A DNA stretch of 64,000 nucleotides from Bacillota bacterium (GTDB lineage: Bacteria; Bacillota; Bacilli; Paenibacillales; NBRC-103111): NCBI GenBank assembly GCA_023386955.1, contig JAEWIS010000023.1:496001-560000 (forward strand), written 5' to 3'. A program made the translations under genes and the position numbers. How positions within the stretch are numbered: position 1 is the stretch's first letter; each line of letters opens with the position of its first letter. Under the pieces are notes generated by a model. It was given only the letters and a program-made list of their open reading frames with translations. It was not told where the DNA came from and did not search any database. Positions 17,401 to 26,846 of the stretch are shown in pieces.

Positions 17401-19209
17401 ATGTTGAACACACTCCGGTTCTCCCGGTTGCGCAAAAGCATCTTCGCCAAATTTGCCTTTTCCTTTATTACCGTTGGCCTGATTCCGCTGTTGGTGCTCA
17501 GCTTTTTCGCATTGAACACCTTCGGCAATTACATGGAGCGGTACTCCATCAACAGCTTCGAGCAGATGGTCCTGTACGCAGGCAAAAACGTAGATGACTT
17601 CTACACCAAATACAACAATATCTCCAAGCTGATGTATACCTTCGGCCAACAGGGAAGCTACGGCCAATTCGGCAGACTGCTGGCGGAGCAGAGCACACCT
17701 AAGGACTACCAGCTGACGGCGACCGTGGATGACTTCCTGCATACGGTGGTGGCCACGGATGTCCACATCCGCAGCGCCGCGTTTGTGTTTCCGGATGGCA
17801 GCTACCAGGATGTCAGCCGGGACGGGAGCCGGATCGACTTCCGCTCCCAGTTCCCGCCGTCTGACTGGGGAGGGACGCTGGCCCGAAATCCCAAGCAGCT
17901 GATCATGTTTCCCACCCATCACCAGGATTATTACCCAGGCTCCGGCACCCAAGTCCTGACCTTTGCCCGCAATCTTATTGACGTGGTGGGCAGCCCCGGG
18001 CTGGACGGGAATGTAGTGGGCAGTCTGTATGTGGACATTTCCTTAAGCGCATTCGATGAAATCTTCCAGTACCTGACCATCAGCCAGAAGGACGGCATGT
18101 ACGTGATGGATGAGTCCGGGCGTATCCTCTACAGCAATAAGCATGACGCTATCGGACAAATGTTTCAGCCTGTTGCCGACTCCGAGGAATACCACTACGT
18201 GCAGCATCTGATGCCCAATTCCGCCTGGAGTGTGGTGGGAGAGGTCAACAAGGATGAGCTGTTCGGCCGGATCAACGCCATCAAAAGCACCATTGCCATT
18301 GTCATCGGCCTTTGTATTCTTTCGCTGGTGATTGTGGCCGTGTGGTTCTCTAATAATCTGTCCAACCCCATCCGGACCATCATCCGGCACATGGCGCGGG
18401 TGGAGTCCGGCAATTTCGACACCCAGGTACAGGTGAGGTCCGCTGACGAAATCGGAATGCTGGCCAGAGGCTTCAATAAAATGACCGACCGCCTCCAAAG
18501 CTACATTGACGAGGTGTATGTGGCCCAGATCAAGCAGAAGCAGGCGGAACTCACCGCCCTCAAAAGCCAGATCCGGCCCCATTATTTGTACAACACCCTG
18601 GAGGTTATCCGGATGAGCGCGGTCGCCAACGATGATGAGGAGGTGGCCGATATGATCATCGCCTTGTCCCGACAACTAAAGTATGTGCTGGATTACGGGG
18701 AGGAAACGGTCACTCTGCTGGAGGAAAAGACCAATATCGAGCAGTATTACCGGCTCATGGAGCTGCGCTACGGCGAGCACCGTCTGGCTATGGACATGCG
18801 GATCGACGGGGAGACGCTTGGCTGCCTGCTGCCTAAGCTTACACTCCAGCCGCTGGTGGAGAATGCCATCTATCACGGCATCATGCCAAAAACCGGCAAA
18901 GGCACCATCCGCATCACCACGGAGGCGGAGGAGGAAAGGCTGATCATTACCGTGGATGACGACGGTACCGGCATGACGGAGGAGCGCCTGGAGCGGCTCC
19001 GGGAGAAGCTGAAGGGCCATCCCCCCGCAGAGCCGAGCGGAGGCGGCGGGATTGGTGTCAAAAACGTGCATGACCGGATTACTGCCCTTTATGGGCCGGA
19101 ATATGGCATAAAAATCAACAGCACACCCAATATCGGCACATCCGTGCGGGTGATTCTACCTTATCAGAAGGAGGCGGCGGACAGTGATAACGGCACTGCT
19201 GGCGGATGA
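17401..19209 (+). CDS. Membrane sensor histidine kinase, YesM family
   Basis: 602 residues from this start. Membrane segments at about 12-40 and 294-318 enclose a dCache-like extracellular sensor; HAMP at about 318-370; phosphoacceptor H394 in KSQIRPHYLYNTLEVI, where the usual NPHF is RPHY; HATPase_c with LQPLVENAIYHG, DDGTGMTEERL and GGIGVKNVHDRI. The ATG at 17401 follows GGGGAGGGGC at ideal distance; the frame stays open upstream to 17266 but that part looks non-coding and would precede the promoter. The response regulator gene overlaps its last 26 bases, so the pair is co-translated. It likely senses a sugar for the importer/GH28 operon at 11784-16636. Confidence 0.93.
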   Translation: MLNTLRFSRLRKSIFAKFAFSFITVGLIPLLVLSFFALNTFGNYMERYSINSFEQMVLYAGKNVDDFYTKYNNISKLMYTFGQQGSYGQFGRLLAEQSTPKDYQLTATVDDFLHTVVATDVHIRSAAFVFPDGSYQDVSRDGSRIDFRSQFPPSDWGGTLARNPKQLIMFPTHHQDYYPGSGTQVLTFARNLIDVVGSPGLDGNVVGSLYVDISLSAFDEIFQYLTISQKDGMYVMDESGRILYSNKHDAIGQMFQPVADSEEYHYVQHLMPNSAWSVVGEVNKDELFGRINAIKSTIAIVIGLCILSLVIVAVWFSNNLSNPIRTIIRHMARVESGNFDTQVQVRSADEIGMLARGFNKMTDRLQSYIDEVYVAQIKQKQAELTALKSQIRPHYLYNTLEVIRMSAVANDDEEVADMIIALSRQLKYVLDYGEETVTLLEEKTNIEQYYRLMELRYGEHRLAMDMRIDGETLGCLLPKLTLQPLVENAIYHGIMPKTGKGTIRITTEAEEERLIITVDDDGTGMTEERLERLREKLKGHPPAEPSGGGGIGVKNVHDRITALYGPEYGIKINSTPNIGTSVRVILPYQKEAADSDNGTAGG

Positions 19210-20794
19210 CGAACCGATTATTATCAAGGGACTGAAGAAACTGATCCCCTGGGAGCAGCATGGCATACAGGTGATCGGGGAGGCTTATACCGGGCGCGGG
19301 CTTCTGGAGCTGATGGAAAAAGCGGAGCCGGACCTGATTATCACCGATATCAGCATGCCGGATGGCACCGGGATCGATGTGCTGAAGGAAATCGGCCGCC
19401 GCGGGCTGAAGACCAAGGTGATTTTTATCAGCGCCTACCAGGAATTCTCCTATGCCAAGGATGCACTGGCTCTGGGTGCCGTGGACTATCTCGTAAAGCC
19501 CATTGAGAAGGGGCTGCTCCTGTCGGCGGTAGAGCGGGCGGTGGCTGCATTGGAGGAAGAGTCCGAGGGCAAGCGGTTCAAGAGCAAGCTGGCGGTTTAC
19601 GAGCATAAGGACCGGAAAACCCGGCTGGAGGAGCTGTTTGACCGGCTCCTGGACGGGGATATCCGCAAGGAGGAAGCCGAGGAGGAGCTGCGGACGCTGG
19701 AGGCGGGCTGCGTGTATGAAAGCTTCACCGTGCTCCTGCTGGAATCCGAGCTGCCTGCCGAGGATACCCGCTGGGGCGAGCATGAGAAGCGGCTGCTGCT
19801 TTTTGCTGTGGGCAATATGGCGGAGGAGCTGTTGCGGCGGGAGCTGGCGGGGATTGTTCTCCGCAAGGGCGACCGGTTATGCTCCGTTGTCAATCACCCG
19901 CCGGGAATGATACTTACAGCCCTCGCCCAGGACATGATACGCAGCGCGGCCAGCTATCTCAAAGTAAATTTGTCCGTAGGAATCGGCCAGGAACAGCCAG
20001 GGCTGGAGGGAATCAAGGCCTCCTACCGGGCCGCAATCCAGGCTCTGACCCGGATTTTTTTTGCCGGCGGCGGAGGAGGAGCGGTGCTGTATGACCGAGA
20101 GGAAGGCGCTGAAACCAACGGCGTTTCCGAGCGGGAGATGACCGATGCCCGGCAGGAAACTCTCCAGAGCTTTCTGGCGCGGGATCCGGAACGGATGGAA
20201 GCCGGGCTTGGCATCCTGTTTGAGCGGATGGAGCGGTATGCCGGAGGCAGTAAGGACAAGGCGGTAATGGCCGCGTATGCGACGGTGGTGGAGTGGGCGG
20301 AGGGTTTGGCAGGCTTCGGCGTTTCCCTGGAGCAGGGGGAGCCGGAGATGCAGCAGCATCTGAATGCCATGCGGAGCACCCGCCGGTATGATGAGCTGAA
20401 GGACTATGTCCGGAATGTTGCGGAGCAGATTTTCCGGCGGATGGAGTCGGGAAGCGGCGGCAAGGAGGCCCAGCAGCTGGTCACCGTAAAGGCCTATATC
20501 GAAAACCATTACATGGAGAATATTACACTGGAGGGAGCCGCCTCCAAAATTTATATGAACCCCTATTACTTTAGCAGCTTTTTCAAAAAGCATACCCAAA
20601 TGAATTTCAAGCAGTATCTGACGGAGATCCGGATGAAGGAAGCGGTGAGGCTTCTGCTCCAAACAGACCTGATGGTCTACGAAATCGCCGAGCGGGTCGG
20701 CTACAACAATTCCAGGCAGTTCAGCGACATGTTCAAGAAGCACTTCGGCAAGCTGCCCCAGGAATACAAGGCGCAGGGCACGCCTAAAGGCTGA
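19184..20794 (+). CDS. Response regulator with AraC-type DNA-binding domain (YesN family)
   Basis: 536 residues, the usual YesN size. Receiver domain at 1-120 with acidic D8-D9, phosphoacceptor D55 in LIITDISMPDGTG and YLVKPIEKG; a long middle region of about 290 residues; AraC-type double helix-turn-helix at about 430-530, with MNPYYFSSFFKKHTQMNFK and EIAERVGYNNSRQFSDMFKK. The GTG start lies inside the kinase gene and is preceded by AAGGAGGCGGCGGACA. Expected to be phosphorylated by the kinase at 17401-19209 and to activate the upstream importer genes. Confidence 0.94.
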   Translation: MITALLADDEPIIIKGLKKLIPWEQHGIQVIGEAYTGRGLLELMEKAEPDLIITDISMPDGTGIDVLKEIGRRGLKTKVIFISAYQEFSYAKDALALGAVDYLVKPIEKGLLLSAVERAVAALEEESEGKRFKSKLAVYEHKDRKTRLEELFDRLLDGDIRKEEAEEELRTLEAGCVYESFTVLLLESELPAEDTRWGEHEKRLLLFAVGNMAEELLRRELAGIVLRKGDRLCSVVNHPPGMILTALAQDMIRSAASYLKVNLSVGIGQEQPGLEGIKASYRAAIQALTRIFFAGGGGGAVLYDREEGAETNGVSEREMTDARQETLQSFLARDPERMEAGLGILFERMERYAGGSKDKAVMAAYATVVEWAEGLAGFGVSLEQGEPEMQQHLNAMRSTRRYDELKDYVRNVAEQIFRRMESGSGGKEAQQLVTVKAYIENHYMENITLEGAASKIYMNPYYFSSFFKKHTQMNFKQYLTEIRMKEAVRLLLQTDLMVYEIAERVGYNNSRQFSDMFKKHFGKLPQEYKAQGTPKG

Positions 20795-20824
20795 CCTGAA
20801 GAAAACTCCGGCGATAACAATAAA

Positions 20825-20853
20825 GGGAGAGACTGTCCGGTCAAGTCTCTCCC
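20825..20853 (+). terminator. Hairpin after the YesN gene
   Basis: Perfect 10-bp inverted repeat GGGAGAGACT / AGTCTCTCCC with a 9-base loop, 30 bases past the regulator stop. Only TCAAAAG follows, so intrinsic termination is weak; the second arm ends seven bases before the ribosome site of the next gene and could also influence its translation. Confidence 0.45.
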
Positions 20854-20870
20854 TCAAAAGGGGGATGGAT

Positions 20871-21506
20871 ATGCGGCTGTTGAAGCGTTATAGAGATACT
20901 GTATTCACGCGGCTTATTCTTTCTTACACAATCTTCACCCTTATTCTGGTGGGGGTGGCAGGGGGATATTTGTATTCCCGGGCCAACCGTCTGATGCTGG
21001 AGGAAATTGCCAAGGAAAGCGACAACCGGCTGCAGGCGGTCCAGAAATATGCCGAGGAGACGCTGCTTCGTCAGTACGAGGAGAGTGTGGAGAACAAGGC
21101 CAAATCCACCTACTATTTTAACGGAAAATCGGATTTGAGCTTCTTTCTGGAAAATGGGTGGGAGAATAACCTGTACCGGATATCCCAATTCCGGGAGGAG
21201 CTGATGTTCCAGAAGCAGTCCTTGGAGGGTGTGGCGGCGGTTACCGCTTTTTTCAGCAACCGGGATTATGCGGTGGACAGCAATAATTTTTATATGACTG
21301 CAGATAATTCCACGGACAAGGAATTCTTGGGCCAGGTAGCAGAGCTGCCGGCGGGCCAATGGTTCGGCAGAGTGCTCAGCGACGGCAAGGAGGTGCTGAC
21401 CTATGTGACCAAGCTTCCCTATTACAGCATCAATGAGCCTGCTAGAGGATATCTGTTCATTGATGTGGAGCGGAATTACATATATAACGCGGTGGCCGGA
21501 TCATGA
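20871..21506 (+). CDS. N-terminal part of split membrane-bound AraC-type regulator
   Basis: 211 residues: a cytoplasmic start, a membrane segment at about 14-35 (LILSYTIFTLILVGVAGGYL) and the first half of an extracellular dCache-like sensor ending NYIYNAVAGS. It stops abruptly in TCATGA, where the next reading frame begins one base back. The family normally is a single protein of about 730 residues: membrane segment, sensor, membrane segment, AraC domain. The two halves together give exactly that. The ATG at 20871 has AAGGGGGATGGAT before it; the ATG two codons upstream has no spacing. Either a one-base frameshift (true mutation or sequence error) or a coupled split gene. Confidence 0.8.
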   Translation: MRLLKRYRDTVFTRLILSYTIFTLILVGVAGGYLYSRANRLMLEEIAKESDNRLQAVQKYAEETLLRQYEESVENKAKSTYYFNGKSDLSFFLENGWENNLYRISQFREELMFQKQSLEGVAAVTAFFSNRDYAVDSNNFYMTADNSTDKEFLGQVAELPAGQWFGRVLSDGKEVLTYVTKLPYYSINEPARGYLFIDVERNYIYNAVAGS

Positions 21507-23062
21507 ACGCCTCCGGCAGGCTGTACATTCTCGGTCCCGATGGTTTACCTGTTTTTACCAGTGTTGAATCCCCGGGGGATGAGCTGGCGATAGTGCAGAC
21601 GGCTATGCAGGCCGGTACCCCTGTTAATGAATTTTCCAGCGGGGAGGACCGGTATGTGCTGGCGCAGCTCAAAAGCACCGACAATGACTGGACCTATGTA
21701 ATGGTCCGGCCCTTAAACGCGTTTGCCCTGTCCACCAAGGCTTTTCAAACCCAGCTGTTTGCCTGCGGGCTGGCGGTGCTGGTTTTCGGCCTCATAATCT
21801 CCTATTTTATGTCCAGGCAGCTGTACACTCCCTTGAAGGGGTTGATCCAATACATACGCGGTGTTTATCAGCAATCCGGAGCGGGTCAGGGTAACCAGGC
21901 GTGGGTAAATGAATACGCATACATCGGGAACGCCTTGAGGAATATGGACGAGAAAATCGGGCTATTGGAGGCAAAATCCAAACGCAGCGAGCTGCGCAAT
22001 CTGGTGCTTGGCGCCCCTATGGGGCTGGAGCAGATGGATATGCTGCCTACAGGCTACAGGTATTGCTCGGGTTACATACGTTTGCTTGCGGGCGGTTCCG
22101 GTCTGCTTCAGGAATGTTACGACCAGCTGGAGCACCACATCCCCGGCATCTTCATTTCCCTGAACCAGTCGGAGGCCGCCGTTATTTATTACACCCGGGA
22201 GAATGGGGTGGAGCAGGAGCTGTTGATCCAGCAGGAGCTGACCCGGCTGCAAAGAGAGGTCAAGGCGGAAATCTGCTTCGGCGGAGCAACGGGAAGCTGG
22301 GCGGAATCCGTGGAGAATATCCCACTTTCCTTTCAGGCAGCCCGGATGGCCTACCGGTACTGCTTCTTTTATGGAACTGATGCGATTATCCGGTATACCT
22401 CCCTGCAATCCTACACCCCAAGACCGCTGATGTTTTCCTTCGAGCAGTACCAGCATATCCTGAAGGCCGGGGATATTCCCGGCACCAACCGGTTTATTGA
22501 CAGCTTCGCGGAGGTGTTAAAACAGAGTATACAGTTGGAAACGGTGGAGCTGGCGCTGCTGCAGATCTCCTCGGCCATTTATCAGGTGGTGATCGAATTG
22601 GAGCTGCAGCTTCTTATTCCGCCCTCCAATCTGTTTGATGAGCTGAAGAAGGATACCCTGGATGCAACACTGGACAATATCCGCAGTCTTTCCGTGCAAA
22701 TTGCCGCCCATGTGAAGGAATCCGGAAACCAGGCCCATGCCGAGGTGGTTCAAAAGCTGAAGGCCTATATCGACGAGCATCTGGAGGATAACCTGTCCCT
22801 GAACATCTTGTCCGAGGTGGCCAATCTGGCACCCGCTTATGTATCCACGCTCTTCGGCGAGGTGATGAAGGAGTCCTTCACCGATTATGTTACCCGGGTC
22901 CGGCTGGACAAGGCCGCTGCCATGCTGCGGGAGAACAAGGAGCTGTCCGTTACCGAAATTGCCAGCCAGGTCGGGTACAAGAATGTGCAGTATTTCCACA
23001 ACAAGTTCAAGCAGAAATTCGGGGTGACCCCTGTTCAATACCGCCATGCCATGAAATCCTAG
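21503..23062 (+). CDS. C-terminal part of split membrane-bound AraC-type regulator
   Basis: 519 residues. It begins with MNASGRLYILGPDGLPVFTS, which is the middle of a dCache sensor and not a natural N-terminus, then a membrane segment at about 82-105, a middle region and an AraC-type double helix-turn-helix in the last 100 residues (SLNILSEVANLAPAYVSTLF, EIASQVGYKNVQYFHNKFKQ). The start shares ATGA with the previous stop; there is no good ribosome site, only GGTGG. It lies directly upstream of the third importer operon, its probable target. If translated alone its sensor half would be incomplete. Confidence 0.82.
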   Translation: MNASGRLYILGPDGLPVFTSVESPGDELAIVQTAMQAGTPVNEFSSGEDRYVLAQLKSTDNDWTYVMVRPLNAFALSTKAFQTQLFACGLAVLVFGLIISYFMSRQLYTPLKGLIQYIRGVYQQSGAGQGNQAWVNEYAYIGNALRNMDEKIGLLEAKSKRSELRNLVLGAPMGLEQMDMLPTGYRYCSGYIRLLAGGSGLLQECYDQLEHHIPGIFISLNQSEAAVIYYTRENGVEQELLIQQELTRLQREVKAEICFGGATGSWAESVENIPLSFQAARMAYRYCFFYGTDAIIRYTSLQSYTPRPLMFSFEQYQHILKAGDIPGTNRFIDSFAEVLKQSIQLETVELALLQISSAIYQVVIELELQLLIPPSNLFDELKKDTLDATLDNIRSLSVQIAAHVKESGNQAHAEVVQKLKAYIDEHLEDNLSLNILSEVANLAPAYVSTLFGEVMKESFTDYVTRVRLDKAAAMLRENKELSVTEIASQVGYKNVQYFHNKFKQKFGVTPVQYRHAMKS

Positions 23063-23146
23063 GCTTTATACTCAGTTCCTGTGAGAATTTAAAAGAAATT
23101 GCAAGCCCGATTAAAAGAAAACGCAATGATTTGAATGGTTTTACAA

Positions 23147-23175
23147 TTGAAAAAACGCTTTCATGTTTGTATATT
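23147..23175 (+). promoter_or_regulatory. Sigma-A promoter of third importer operon overlapped by cre-like site
   Basis: TTGAAA at 23147 and TATATT at 23170 with exactly 17 bases between. The segment TGAAAAAACGCTTTCA at 23148-23163 resembles the CcpA catabolite-response element (central CG, CGCTTTCA half fully matched) and covers the -35 box and spacer, the usual position for repression by preferred sugars. The operon start lies 60 bases downstream. Confidence 0.65.
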
Positions 23176-23234
23176 TATGAGCGAGGAGTGGAGGCAACAG
23201 AAACAATACGTGAGGTTGAAAGGAGAATGAACGC

Positions 23235-24212
23235 ATGAACCCGGAGCATGCAACAGGTGCAGGCAGCATTGAAGGGACCGCAAGCCGGAAGACATCCCCG
23301 AAAACAGGCGGGGTTTGGACACAATATGTACGGAACAGATATTTATTCCTGATGTTGTTTCCGGTCCTGATCTGGTATGGGGTGTTCGCTTACGGTCCCA
23401 TGTACGGCATCCAACTGGCATTTAAGGATTATATGATCCGAGACGGCATTTGGGCTAGCCCTTGGGTTGGATTGAAGCACTTTGAATACCTGTTTTCCCT
23501 GTCCCCGGATTTCTGGCATATTATTGGAAATACGCTGATTATCAGCGCCTACCACATTATCTTCGGCTTTCCGGCGCCTATTATACTGGCGCTTCTGCTG
23601 AACGAAATCCGTTTTCCCCTGTTCAAAAAAATCGCCCAAACGATTTCCTATCTGCCCCACTTTTTATCGTGGATCGTCATCGGCGGTATCCTGATCTCTC
23701 TCTTGTCCCCCGGGACAGGCGTCATTAATTATTTCATCAAAATGCTTGGTTTTGATCCCATCTACTTCCTGGGGCAGGAGAAATACTTTCGTTTTACCCT
23801 GGTCACCTCGGCCATCTGGAAGGAAGTGGGCTGGGGCACCATTATCTATCTGGCAGCCTTGGCGGGCGTGGATTCCCAGCTGTATGAGGCGGCCGTATTG
23901 GATGGGGCCAACCGCTGGAAGCAAACCCTGCATGTGACCATTCCCGCTCTGCTGCCTACCATCGCCATCCTTCTGATTATGCGGGTCGGGGGTATTCTGG
24001 ATGCCGGCTTCGATCAGATTTATACCCTGTATTCACCGGCGGTTTATGGCGTTGCCGATGTGCTGGATACGTATGTATACCGGGTGGGTCTCCAGGGCAT
24101 GCAGTTCGGCATGACCACAGCCGTGGGTCTGTTCAAGAATATCATCGGACTTGCACTGGTTCTGTCCACCAATTATATCGTCAAGAAAATGGGACAGGAA
24201 GGGCTTCTGTGA
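23235..24212 (+). CDS. ABC sugar importer permease, LplB/YteP type
   Basis: Membrane permease, 325 residues, of the LplB-like branch of CUT1 that works with large binding lipoproteins on complex oligosaccharides. Typical features: YLFLMLFPVLIWYGVFAYGP, GIQLAFKDYMIRDGIW and the EAA loop YEAAVLDGANRWKQTLHVTI at about residue 216. The ATG follows GAAAGGAGAATGAACGC. First gene of an operon that continues with a partner permease, binding protein, GH28 and lyase-like genes, and it lies behind a promoter with a cre-like site. Confidence 0.93.
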   Translation: MNPEHATGAGSIEGTASRKTSPKTGGVWTQYVRNRYLFLMLFPVLIWYGVFAYGPMYGIQLAFKDYMIRDGIWASPWVGLKHFEYLFSLSPDFWHIIGNTLIISAYHIIFGFPAPIILALLLNEIRFPLFKKIAQTISYLPHFLSWIVIGGILISLLSPGTGVINYFIKMLGFDPIYFLGQEKYFRFTLVTSAIWKEVGWGTIIYLAALAGVDSQLYEAAVLDGANRWKQTLHVTIPALLPTIAILLIMRVGGILDAGFDQIYTLYSPAVYGVADVLDTYVYRVGLQGMQFGMTTAVGLFKNIIGLALVLSTNYIVKKMGQEGLL

Positions 24213-24234
24213 TGCGCAGAAGGGTGTGGAAACG

Positions 24235-25098
24235 ATGAAAATGTCAGCAGGAGAAAAGGTGTTCCAGGTTTTTCTGATTTTGTTTTTCACCATTCTAAGT
24301 GTGGCCATGATTTATCCGTTTTTGCATGTGCTCTCCATCTCCTTAAGCACCGCCAAGGAAGCGCTGCGGCCGGGTTTGCATTTTTTCCCGCATGAAATCT
24401 CGTTATTCGCCTGGAAAAAGGTCTTTACCACCAATACGGTGTGGCTGGCCTTCGGCAATACAGTTTTCCGGACGGTGATGGGGACATTCCTATCTCTGAT
24501 CGCCATGTCATTGGCCGCTTATCCGCTCTCCCGGAAATACTTGCCGCACCGCAGCTTTTATATGACGTTTATTATCATCACCATGTTTTTCAGCGGGGGG
24601 CTGATTCCCAGCTACCTCTTGATCAAGTCTCTGGGGCTGGTGGATTCCCGTTGGGTTCTCATCATTCCCGGTCTGATCAGCACTTATTCCATGTTTATTC
24701 TCCGCAATTTCTATATGGGGATTCCGTCGGAGCTGGAGGATTCGGCCAAAATGGACGGGGCCAACGATATCCGCATTCTGTTCAGTGTGATCATTCCTCT
24801 CTCCAAGCCGGTATTGGCCACCTTGGCCCTCTGGTCTGCAGTGGGACACTGGAATGCCTGGTTCGACGCGCTGATCTATCTGCAGGACCCGGACAAGATT
24901 GTGCTGCAAACCTACCTCAGACGGCTGGTTATTACCGCTGAGGGGGATCCGATATTGCCTCTGCGCACACCGGATATGGAGCCTGAAACTGTCAAAGCGG
25001 CGGTAATCATGTTTACGGCACTGCCGATTCTGATCCTGTATCCATTCCTGCAGCGTTATTTTGTCAAAGGTGTTATGGTGGGATCGCTTAAGGGGTAA
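24235..25098 (+). CDS. ABC sugar importer permease, YtcP/LplC type
   Basis: Second permease of the third importer, 287 residues. EAA loop EDSAKMDGANDIRILFSVII at about residue 167; ending YFVKGVMVGSLKG is characteristic of the YtcP group. The ATG at 24235 has AGAAGGGTGTGGAAACG before it; the frame extends to 24151 inside the previous gene without a ribosome site. A small GGCGC / GCGCC hairpin lies in the 79-base gap to the binding-protein gene. Confidence 0.92.
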   Translation: MKMSAGEKVFQVFLILFFTILSVAMIYPFLHVLSISLSTAKEALRPGLHFFPHEISLFAWKKVFTTNTVWLAFGNTVFRTVMGTFLSLIAMSLAAYPLSRKYLPHRSFYMTFIIITMFFSGGLIPSYLLIKSLGLVDSRWVLIIPGLISTYSMFILRNFYMGIPSELEDSAKMDGANDIRILFSVIIPLSKPVLATLALWSAVGHWNAWFDALIYLQDPDKIVLQTYLRRLVITAEGDPILPLRTPDMEPETVKAAVIMFTALPILILYPFLQRYFVKGVMVGSLKG

Positions 25099-25177
25099 AG
25101 AGACCGGTTTAAGCGGCGCGTTCCAGTGGGCGCCCGTCTAAATAATACTCGCATTCAAAACGGGAGGAATAAACACA

Positions 25178-26755
25178 ATGGGTCAAAGAAAAAAAGCTGC
25201 TGCTGCCGCTACGGCGGTGCTGCTGTCGGCATCCCTCATGGCAGGCTGCAGCGGGGATAAAAATTCAACCGCTTCCTCAGCCCCCGGCTCCACGGCCAAA
25301 AGCGAGAAGCCCATCGAGATCGTCATTGCAAACAACTACAACGCTCCAGAGACAGACGACAACTATGTCCAGAAGAAGCTGGAGGAAAAGCTGAATATCA
25401 AGATCAAAAATGTGAAATACGAACGCAGCAGCTGGCGGGAGAAGTTCAGCGTCCTGTTAGCCTCCGGCGATGTGCCCGATTTGTTCCCGGTAGACGTTAC
25501 CGAAACGGATATGGTGCAATGGGCGGACCAGGGAATTATCGCTCCCGTACCGGTGGAGGACATTAGGCAGTATATGCCCAATTACGTGAAGGCCTTAGAT
25601 GCAGTTGACAATACCGCTTGGGAAATCGGCTTGTACAAAGGCCAGAACTATGGGGTGCCCCGGGTCTACCTGGGCGGGTTGAACGGCTTTCTGCCGGCTT
25701 ACAATGAGCAATGGCTGAAGAAAATCGGTTATACCTCCACACCCAAAACACTGGCTGAGGTGGAGGATGTGCTGAACAAGTTTGTCAACAATGATCCCGA
25801 CGGCAACGGCAAGAAGGACACCTACGGTCTGGGCGGCAGAGGAAAGCTGACCAATCAGCTGTTCCCCAGCATTTTTGCAGCCCATAATGTGGCTCCTTAC
25901 CAGTTCCGGCTGGGCGCCGACGGCAAGGCGGAGTATGGCGGCGTGTCCGAAAGCTCCCGTGCCGCTCTGAAGCTGCTGGCCAAATGGTACAAGGCCGGAT
26001 ATATTGATCCTGAATTCATCACCTCGGATAATAACGAGAACAATGTGAAGGTGGCCAACCAAAAGATCGGAATGCTGGACAATGTTCAGCCCGGCAACAC
26101 GTATCTGGAATCCGGCTACATCGGCAAAGCTGCCTACGAGAAGGGTTTGAGCTATATTCCCGGCTCCATCGTCTCCACGGATGGACAGCTCCATGCAGTA
26201 GCCTACGGTGCCCGCCAGGCGCCTATCCTGATTGGAACGGATGCGGTGAAGGACAAGGCCAAGCTGGCCAAGATCCTGCAACTGCTGGAATATGTGTCCA
26301 CAACCGATGAGGGCTGGCTGCTCACCCAATACGGAGAGGAAGGCAATACCTACACCAAGGATCCGCAAACCAATTTGGTGACAGCCAGTACAGACCCTAA
26401 CAAAGCAGGCAACAAGGTGGGCGCCTCCGGCTTTTACAATATGCTGGGCGGTGTGGACCGGTCCAAGACCAAGTTTAATACCAAGCCTGTGTATGATGAA
26501 TTGGCCAAGAAATATTACACCGATCCAGGCATTAAGCTGATCACCGATTTGATCGGGCCTACTTCCTTAACCAGCAAGCCGAAATATTGGACTAATCTTC
26601 AGACGCTTCAGGACAGCTATTTCATTAAAGCGATTCTGGGTGAAGTCAATACGGACGGCGATTTCGATACCTACAAGGCCAACTGGCTGAAATCCGGCGG
26701 CCAAGAGGTAACCAATGAAGTAACCAAGGTATACGAGGATCGTAAGAAAAAATAA
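25178..26755 (+). CDS. Large extracellular binding lipoprotein, LplA/YtcQ type
   Basis: Solute-binding protein of 525 residues, the larger size usual for partners of LplB/YtcP permeases. The signal peptide MGQRKKAAAAATAVLLSASL ends in lipobox LMAGC, then a Ser/Ala-rich linker. Mature features: NNYNAPETDDNYVQKKLEEK, LLASGDVPDLF and DPDGNGKKDTYGLGG, the last resembling the calcium-like loop common in this family. The ATG follows GGGAGGAATAAACACA. It would capture oligosaccharides released by the surface lyase-like proteins encoded downstream. Confidence 0.93.
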   Translation: MGQRKKAAAAATAVLLSASLMAGCSGDKNSTASSAPGSTAKSEKPIEIVIANNYNAPETDDNYVQKKLEEKLNIKIKNVKYERSSWREKFSVLLASGDVPDLFPVDVTETDMVQWADQGIIAPVPVEDIRQYMPNYVKALDAVDNTAWEIGLYKGQNYGVPRVYLGGLNGFLPAYNEQWLKKIGYTSTPKTLAEVEDVLNKFVNNDPDGNGKKDTYGLGGRGKLTNQLFPSIFAAHNVAPYQFRLGADGKAEYGGVSESSRAALKLLAKWYKAGYIDPEFITSDNNENNVKVANQKIGMLDNVQPGNTYLESGYIGKAAYEKGLSYIPGSIVSTDGQLHAVAYGARQAPILIGTDAVKDKAKLAKILQLLEYVSTTDEGWLLTQYGEEGNTYTKDPQTNLVTASTDPNKAGNKVGASGFYNMLGGVDRSKTKFNTKPVYDELAKKYYTDPGIKLITDLIGPTSLTSKPKYWTNLQTLQDSYFIKAILGEVNTDGDFDTYKANWLKSGGQEVTNEVTKVYEDRKKK

Positions 26756-26770
26756 CGACAGGGCAGACAG

Positions 26771-26814
26771 AGGACTGGAGCAGAGTGTTGGTGTTCCGGT
26801 CCTTCCTGTATAAT
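26771..26814 (+). promoter_or_regulatory. Hairpin and possible internal promoter before second GH28 gene
   Basis: GGACTGGA / TCCGGTCC form a stem with one mismatch at 26771-26802. An extended -10 TGTATAAT follows (TATAAT at 26809), with TGTTGG 17 bases upstream as a poor -35. This could give the GH28 and lyase genes separate expression. Confidence 0.4.
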
Positions 26815-26846
26815 CTAATGCCAATAGAAAGGACAGGATGTGCACC

